A stretch of DNA of 9,636 nucleotides, taken from positions 1-9,636 of the forward strand of contig JARFQC010000033.1 in assembly GCA_029287965.1 (NCBI GenBank), given 5' to 3'. This DNA comes from Arenicellales bacterium. Lineage in GTDB: Bacteria > Pseudomonadota > Gammaproteobacteria > BMS3Bbin11. The notes under the pieces are model-generated. The model ran no database searches. It had not been told where the DNA came from and was given only the letters and a program-made list of their open reading frames with translations. Shown here in pieces: positions 7,013-9,636 of this stretch. The translations under genes and the position numbers were made by a program. Numbering within the stretch: the stretch's first letter is position 1; the number at the start of each line of letters is the position of its first letter.

Positions 7013-7762
7013 ATGACAGACAAGATGGCAGCATCACCTGAGCTGCTTTATGAAGATACCCTGGCAGGTGGCTGCCACTGGTCGCTGCGCATGCGTCGCG
7101 GCACGACGCTGAGACTGATCGACGTTGAGGGCGGCGCCAACCTCGGTATGCTGTTCTACAACCCCGACAACCTGCTCGAACGCTACAACGCGCCGGACAC
7201 CTTGAAGTGCCAGCATACCTTCAAGCTGACCCGCGGCCACTGCCTGTACTCCGACATGGGGCGTATCTTCTGTTCAATCATCGACGACAGTGTGGGCTGG
7301 CACGAGACTGTCAATGGCAGCAGCACGGCCAAGCTGGTAGCACAGCGCTGGGGGCAGCGCGACTACCAGGCAGATCGAAATGACTGGCATCAGAACGGTT
7401 ATGACGCCTTCCTGGTCGAACTCGCCAAGTACGGGCTCGGGCGCAGGGACATGGCAGCACCGCTGAACCTGTTCACTGCTGTCAGCGTCGACGATGAGGG
7501 CAACATGGCCTATGCGCAAGGCAACAGCCAGGCCGGTGACCATGTCGATCTGCGCTTTGAAATGGATACCCTGGTGCTGATGCATACCTGCCCGCATCCG
7601 CTCAACATGGCAGATGAGTATCTGTACAGACCCGTCACCTACCAGATCCGCCAGGCAGCGCCCGTCGCCAGCGATGACGAATGCATGAACGCCTGCGGCG
7701 AGAACCAGCGTGGTTTTCAGAACAATAATATCTATCATCTCGGTGCCGGAGGTGCGTCATGA
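7013..7762 (+). CDS. cgdA: Urea amidolyase-associated protein 1 (DUF1989), probable carboxyguanidine deiminase subunit
   Basis: This is one of two DUF1989 paralogues in the operon, 249 aa. Members next to 'urea carboxylase' genes have been shown to form a heteromeric carboxyguanidine deiminase that converts carboxyguanidine to allophanate and ammonia. Visible family features include LFYNPDN...ERYNAPDT (47-63), GWHETV (95-100), YGLGRRDM (140-147), HTCPHPLN (191-198) and a CMNAC pair (224-228). The FYN...ERY...DT block and the CMxAC pair recur in the following gene, marking them as paralogues. It starts with a strong AGAGGAG 5 nt before the ATG and overlaps the next gene by 4 nt (ATGA), so the subunits are probably translationally coupled. 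The assignment of symbol A to this member follows gene order and is uncertain. Confidence 0.85.
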   Translation: MTDKMAASPELLYEDTLAGGCHWSLRMRRGTTLRLIDVEGGANLGMLFYNPDNLLERYNAPDTLKCQHTFKLTRGHCLYSDMGRIFCSIIDDSVGWHETVNGSSTAKLVAQRWGQRDYQADRNDWHQNGYDAFLVELAKYGLGRRDMAAPLNLFTAVSVDDEGNMAYAQGNSQAGDHVDLRFEMDTLVLMHTCPHPLNMADEYLYRPVTYQIRQAAPVASDDECMNACGENQRGFQNNNIYHLGAGGAS

Positions 7763-8397
7763 TCGTTAACAGCGAGCTGATCGCAGGCCAGGCCATCGAT
7801 CGTACCGTTGTACCGGCCGGCGACTACTACATGAAGGTGGTCAAAGCCGGACAGACCTTCCGTATTGTCGACCTGGAAGGCAACCAGGCAGCGGACACCC
7901 TGTTTTACAACGCCGACGACACCGGTGAACGCTACAGTGCGGTGGATACGATCCGCGAACAGGGCAATGTCTACCTGACATCGGGTACGGTACTTAGGTC
8001 GAGTGAGAACAACGCCATGCTGGAGATCGTCGCCGATACCTGCGGACGTCACGATACCCTTGGCGGCGCCTGCGCCACCGAGAGCAACACGGTACGGTAT
8101 GCGCTGGAGAAGAAATGCATGCATGCCTGCCGTGACAGCTGGATGCTGGCCGTCGCCGAGAATGAACAGTTTGGCATGGGTAAGCGTGATATCACGCATA
8201 ACATCAATTTCTTCATGAACGTGCCGATCACGCCGGACGGGGGTCTGACTTTCGAGGATGGCATATCTGCGCCGGGCAAGTACGTCGAGATGAAGGCGCT
8301 GATGAACGTCATCGTGTTAATCTCGAATTGTCCCCAGCTCAACAACCCGTGCAACGGATATAATCCAACGCCGATAGAAGTATTGATCTGGGATTGA
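7759..8397 (+). CDS. cgdB: Urea amidolyase-associated protein 2 (DUF1989), probable carboxyguanidine deiminase subunit
   Basis: This is the second DUF1989 protein, 212 aa, expected to pair with the product of the preceding gene in deiminating carboxyguanidine to allophanate. It carries LFYNADD...ERYSAVDT (48-64), GRHDTLGGAC (96-105), CMHAC (120-124), FGMGKRDI (138-145) and a C-terminal SNCPQLNNPC (189-198) typical of UAAP2, where UAAP1 has HTCPHPLN. Several cysteines and histidines are therefore conserved in register between the two subunits, suggesting metal-binding or catalytic roles; which ones matter cannot be decided here. GGAGGTG precedes the ATG, inside the end of the upstream gene. 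The stop lies immediately before the first riboswitch hairpin. Confidence 0.86.
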   Translation: MIVNSELIAGQAIDRTVVPAGDYYMKVVKAGQTFRIVDLEGNQAADTLFYNADDTGERYSAVDTIREQGNVYLTSGTVLRSSENNAMLEIVADTCGRHDTLGGACATESNTVRYALEKKCMHACRDSWMLAVAENEQFGMGKRDITHNINFFMNVPITPDGGLTFEDGISAPGKYVEMKALMNVIVLISNCPQLNNPCNGYNPTPIEVLIWD

Positions 8398-8400
8398 GTC

Positions 8401-8460
8401 GCCGGGACGACCCGGTCGATCGAATGTAAAACGCGGGACGGCCCGCAAGCCAATTCGATT
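8401..8460 (+). promoter_or_regulatory. Guanidine-II (mini-ykkC) riboswitch upstream of the carboxylase gene
   Basis: Two short hairpins with the diagnostic ACGR tetraloops lie between UAAP2 and the carboxylase. P1 is CCGGG-ACGA-CCCGG (8402-8415) and P2 is GCGGG-ACGG-CCCGC (8433-8446), joined by a 17-nt linker. In this class guanidine binds each loop and the two loops kiss through their CG bases. ATCGAAT in the linker (8419-8425) is also perfectly complementary to ATTCGAT (8453-8459), 5 nt before the ATG. A ligand-free fold could therefore hide the translation start, and binding would release it. The class assignment follows from published consensus features; the switching mechanism here is inference. 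Confidence 0.9.
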
Positions 8461-8464
8461 ATTC

Positions 8465-9636
8465 ATGTTCGATAAAGTCCTGATTGCCAATCGCGGTGCG
8501 ATTGCCTGCCGTATTATCCGCACGCTCAAGCACATGGGCGTTGCATCCGTTTCCGTCTATTCCGAGGCCGACCGGCATTCCCTGCATGTCAGCGAGGCTG
8601 ACGAAGCCGTCTGCATCGGTGCGGCGCCCGCATCCGAGAGTTACCTGGACGGTCAGCGTATCCTCGATGTGGCGCGCCAGACCGGCGCGCAGGCCATCCA
8701 TCCCGGCTATGGCTTCTTAAGCGAGAATGCGGAGTTCGCCGAGGCCTGCGAGGCAGCCGGCATTGCCTTCATCGGCCCGACACCGGCACAGATGCGCGAC
8801 TTCGGGCTCAAGCACACGGCACGCAAACTGGCTGCCGACAACGAAGTGCCACTGCTGCCCGGCACTGGCTTGCTGGACGACCTCGAAGAAGCTGTCAAAG
8901 AAGCACAAGGCATCGGCTACCCCGTTATGCTCAAAAGCACCGCGGGCGGTGGCGGCATCGGCATGCAGCTGTGCTGGAGCGAGGCGGAGCTTGTCGATGC
9001 CTATCACTCCGTCGAGCGGCTGGCCCGGTCCAATTTCAGCCAGGGCGGCATCTTCCTGGAAAAATACGTCGAGCAGGCACGCCATATAGAAGTACAGATA
9101 TTCGGCGATGGCCACGGCAAGGTCGTCGCCCTGGGCGAGCGTGATTGCTCGGTGCAGCGCCGCAACCAGAAAGTAATCGAGGAAACCCCGGCTCCCGGTA
9201 TCGAGGACGGTCTGCGTCAGCGTTTGATGGAGGCAGCCGTTCGGCTCGGTGAGGCGGTTGATTACCGGTCTGCGGGTACCGTTGAATATGTTTACGACAG
9301 CCAGTCGCGTGCGTTCTATTTTCTCGAGGTCAACACCAGGCTGCAGGTCGAGCATGGCGTGACCGAGGTTGTGACCGGCGTTGACCTGGTTGAGTGGATG
9401 CTGCGCTGTGCAGCCGGTGAAACCGCCTTCCTGGGTGAATACAGGCATGCACCGCAAGGCTGGGCCGTGCAGGCCCGCCTGTATGCCGAAGACCCCGGCA
9501 AGCAGTTCCAGCCCTGTGCGGGCCTGCTGACTGATATGCGTTTTCCCGCCGACATCCGGGTCGATACCTGGGTAGAGCAGGGCAGCGAGGTTACGGCCTA
9601 TTACGATCCGATGATTGCCAAGCTGATTGCCAGCGG
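8465..9636 (+). CDS. Guanidine (urea) carboxylase, N-terminal biotin carboxylase part, truncated by the window
   Basis: The first 390 residues of a large biotin-dependent carboxylase are present; the reading frame is open at the right edge and the full enzyme is usually about 1,200 aa. The visible part is the biotin carboxylase domain: KVLIANRGAIACRI at 4-17, HPGYGFLSEN at 79-88, the ATP-grasp loop GGGGIGM at 161-167 (Ile where acetyl-CoA carboxylase has Arg, as in urea/guanidine carboxylases), ERDCSVQRRNQKVIEE at 225-240 and EVNTRLQVEH at 288-297. Family members annotated as urea carboxylase and linked to UAAP genes mainly carboxylate guanidine to carboxyguanidine. The guanidine-II riboswitch directly upstream supports this. 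The carboxyltransferase and biotin domains, which would settle substrate preference, lie outside. No clear Shine-Dalgarno precedes the ATG. Confidence 0.92.
   Translation, partial: MFDKVLIANRGAIACRIIRTLKHMGVASVSVYSEADRHSLHVSEADEAVCIGAAPASESYLDGQRILDVARQTGAQAIHPGYGFLSENAEFAEACEAAGIAFIGPTPAQMRDFGLKHTARKLAADNEVPLLPGTGLLDDLEEAVKEAQGIGYPVMLKSTAGGGGIGMQLCWSEAELVDAYHSVERLARSNFSQGGIFLEKYVEQARHIEVQIFGDGHGKVVALGERDCSVQRRNQKVIEETPAPGIEDGLRQRLMEAAVRLGEAVDYRSAGTVEYVYDSQSRAFYFLEVNTRLQVEHGVTEVVTGVDLVEWMLRCAAGETAFLGEYRHAPQGWAVQARLYAEDPGKQFQPCAGLLTDMRFPADIRVDTWVEQGSEVTAYYDPMIAKLIAS

Overview
The window looks like a chromosomal segment of a proteobacterium, most likely a gammaproteobacterium. The grounds are moderate GC, proteobacterial Shine-Dalgarno and -24/-12 promoter signals, and a glutaminase and a 'urea carboxylase region' gene set typical of Proteobacteria. 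I cannot name the genus. Most of the window concerns acquisition and breakdown of small nitrogen compounds, apparently guanidine.

Left part, minus strand (1-3252). A glutaminase fused to STAS and cyclic-nucleotide-binding domains (140-1966) lies downstream of a long gene-free stretch (1967-2742). That stretch contains a possible sigma-54 promoter facing the glutaminase gene, several hairpins and a good minus-strand intrinsic terminator. Next comes a small exported coiled-coil protein of unknown function (2743-3252).

Right part, plus strand (3253-9636). A 333-bp divergent intergenic region carries a near-consensus sigma-54 promoter (3522-3539). It drives a tightly spaced set of genes: substrate-binding protein, permease and ATPase of a NitT/TauT-type ABC importer; a NikR-like ribbon-helix-helix regulator; two DUF1989 paralogues (UAAP1 and UAAP2); and the start of a biotin-dependent carboxylase of the urea/guanidine carboxylase family, which runs off the window. 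Between UAAP2 and the carboxylase are two small GC-rich hairpins with ACGA and ACGG tetraloops. This is the hallmark of a guanidine-II (mini-ykkC) riboswitch.

How it fits together. The riboswitch and the UAAP pair, a family known as carboxyguanidine deiminase, point to guanidine rather than urea as the true substrate. The ABC system would import guanidine or a guanidino compound, the carboxylase would make carboxyguanidine, UAAP1/UAAP2 would deiminate it to allophanate, and an allophanate hydrolase (expected beyond the right edge) would release ammonia. Control appears layered: sigma-54 (nitrogen limitation) for the whole operon, guanidine sensing by RNA for the carboxylase, and a NikR-like protein that has lost most nickel ligands. 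The glutaminase may share the nitrogen theme.
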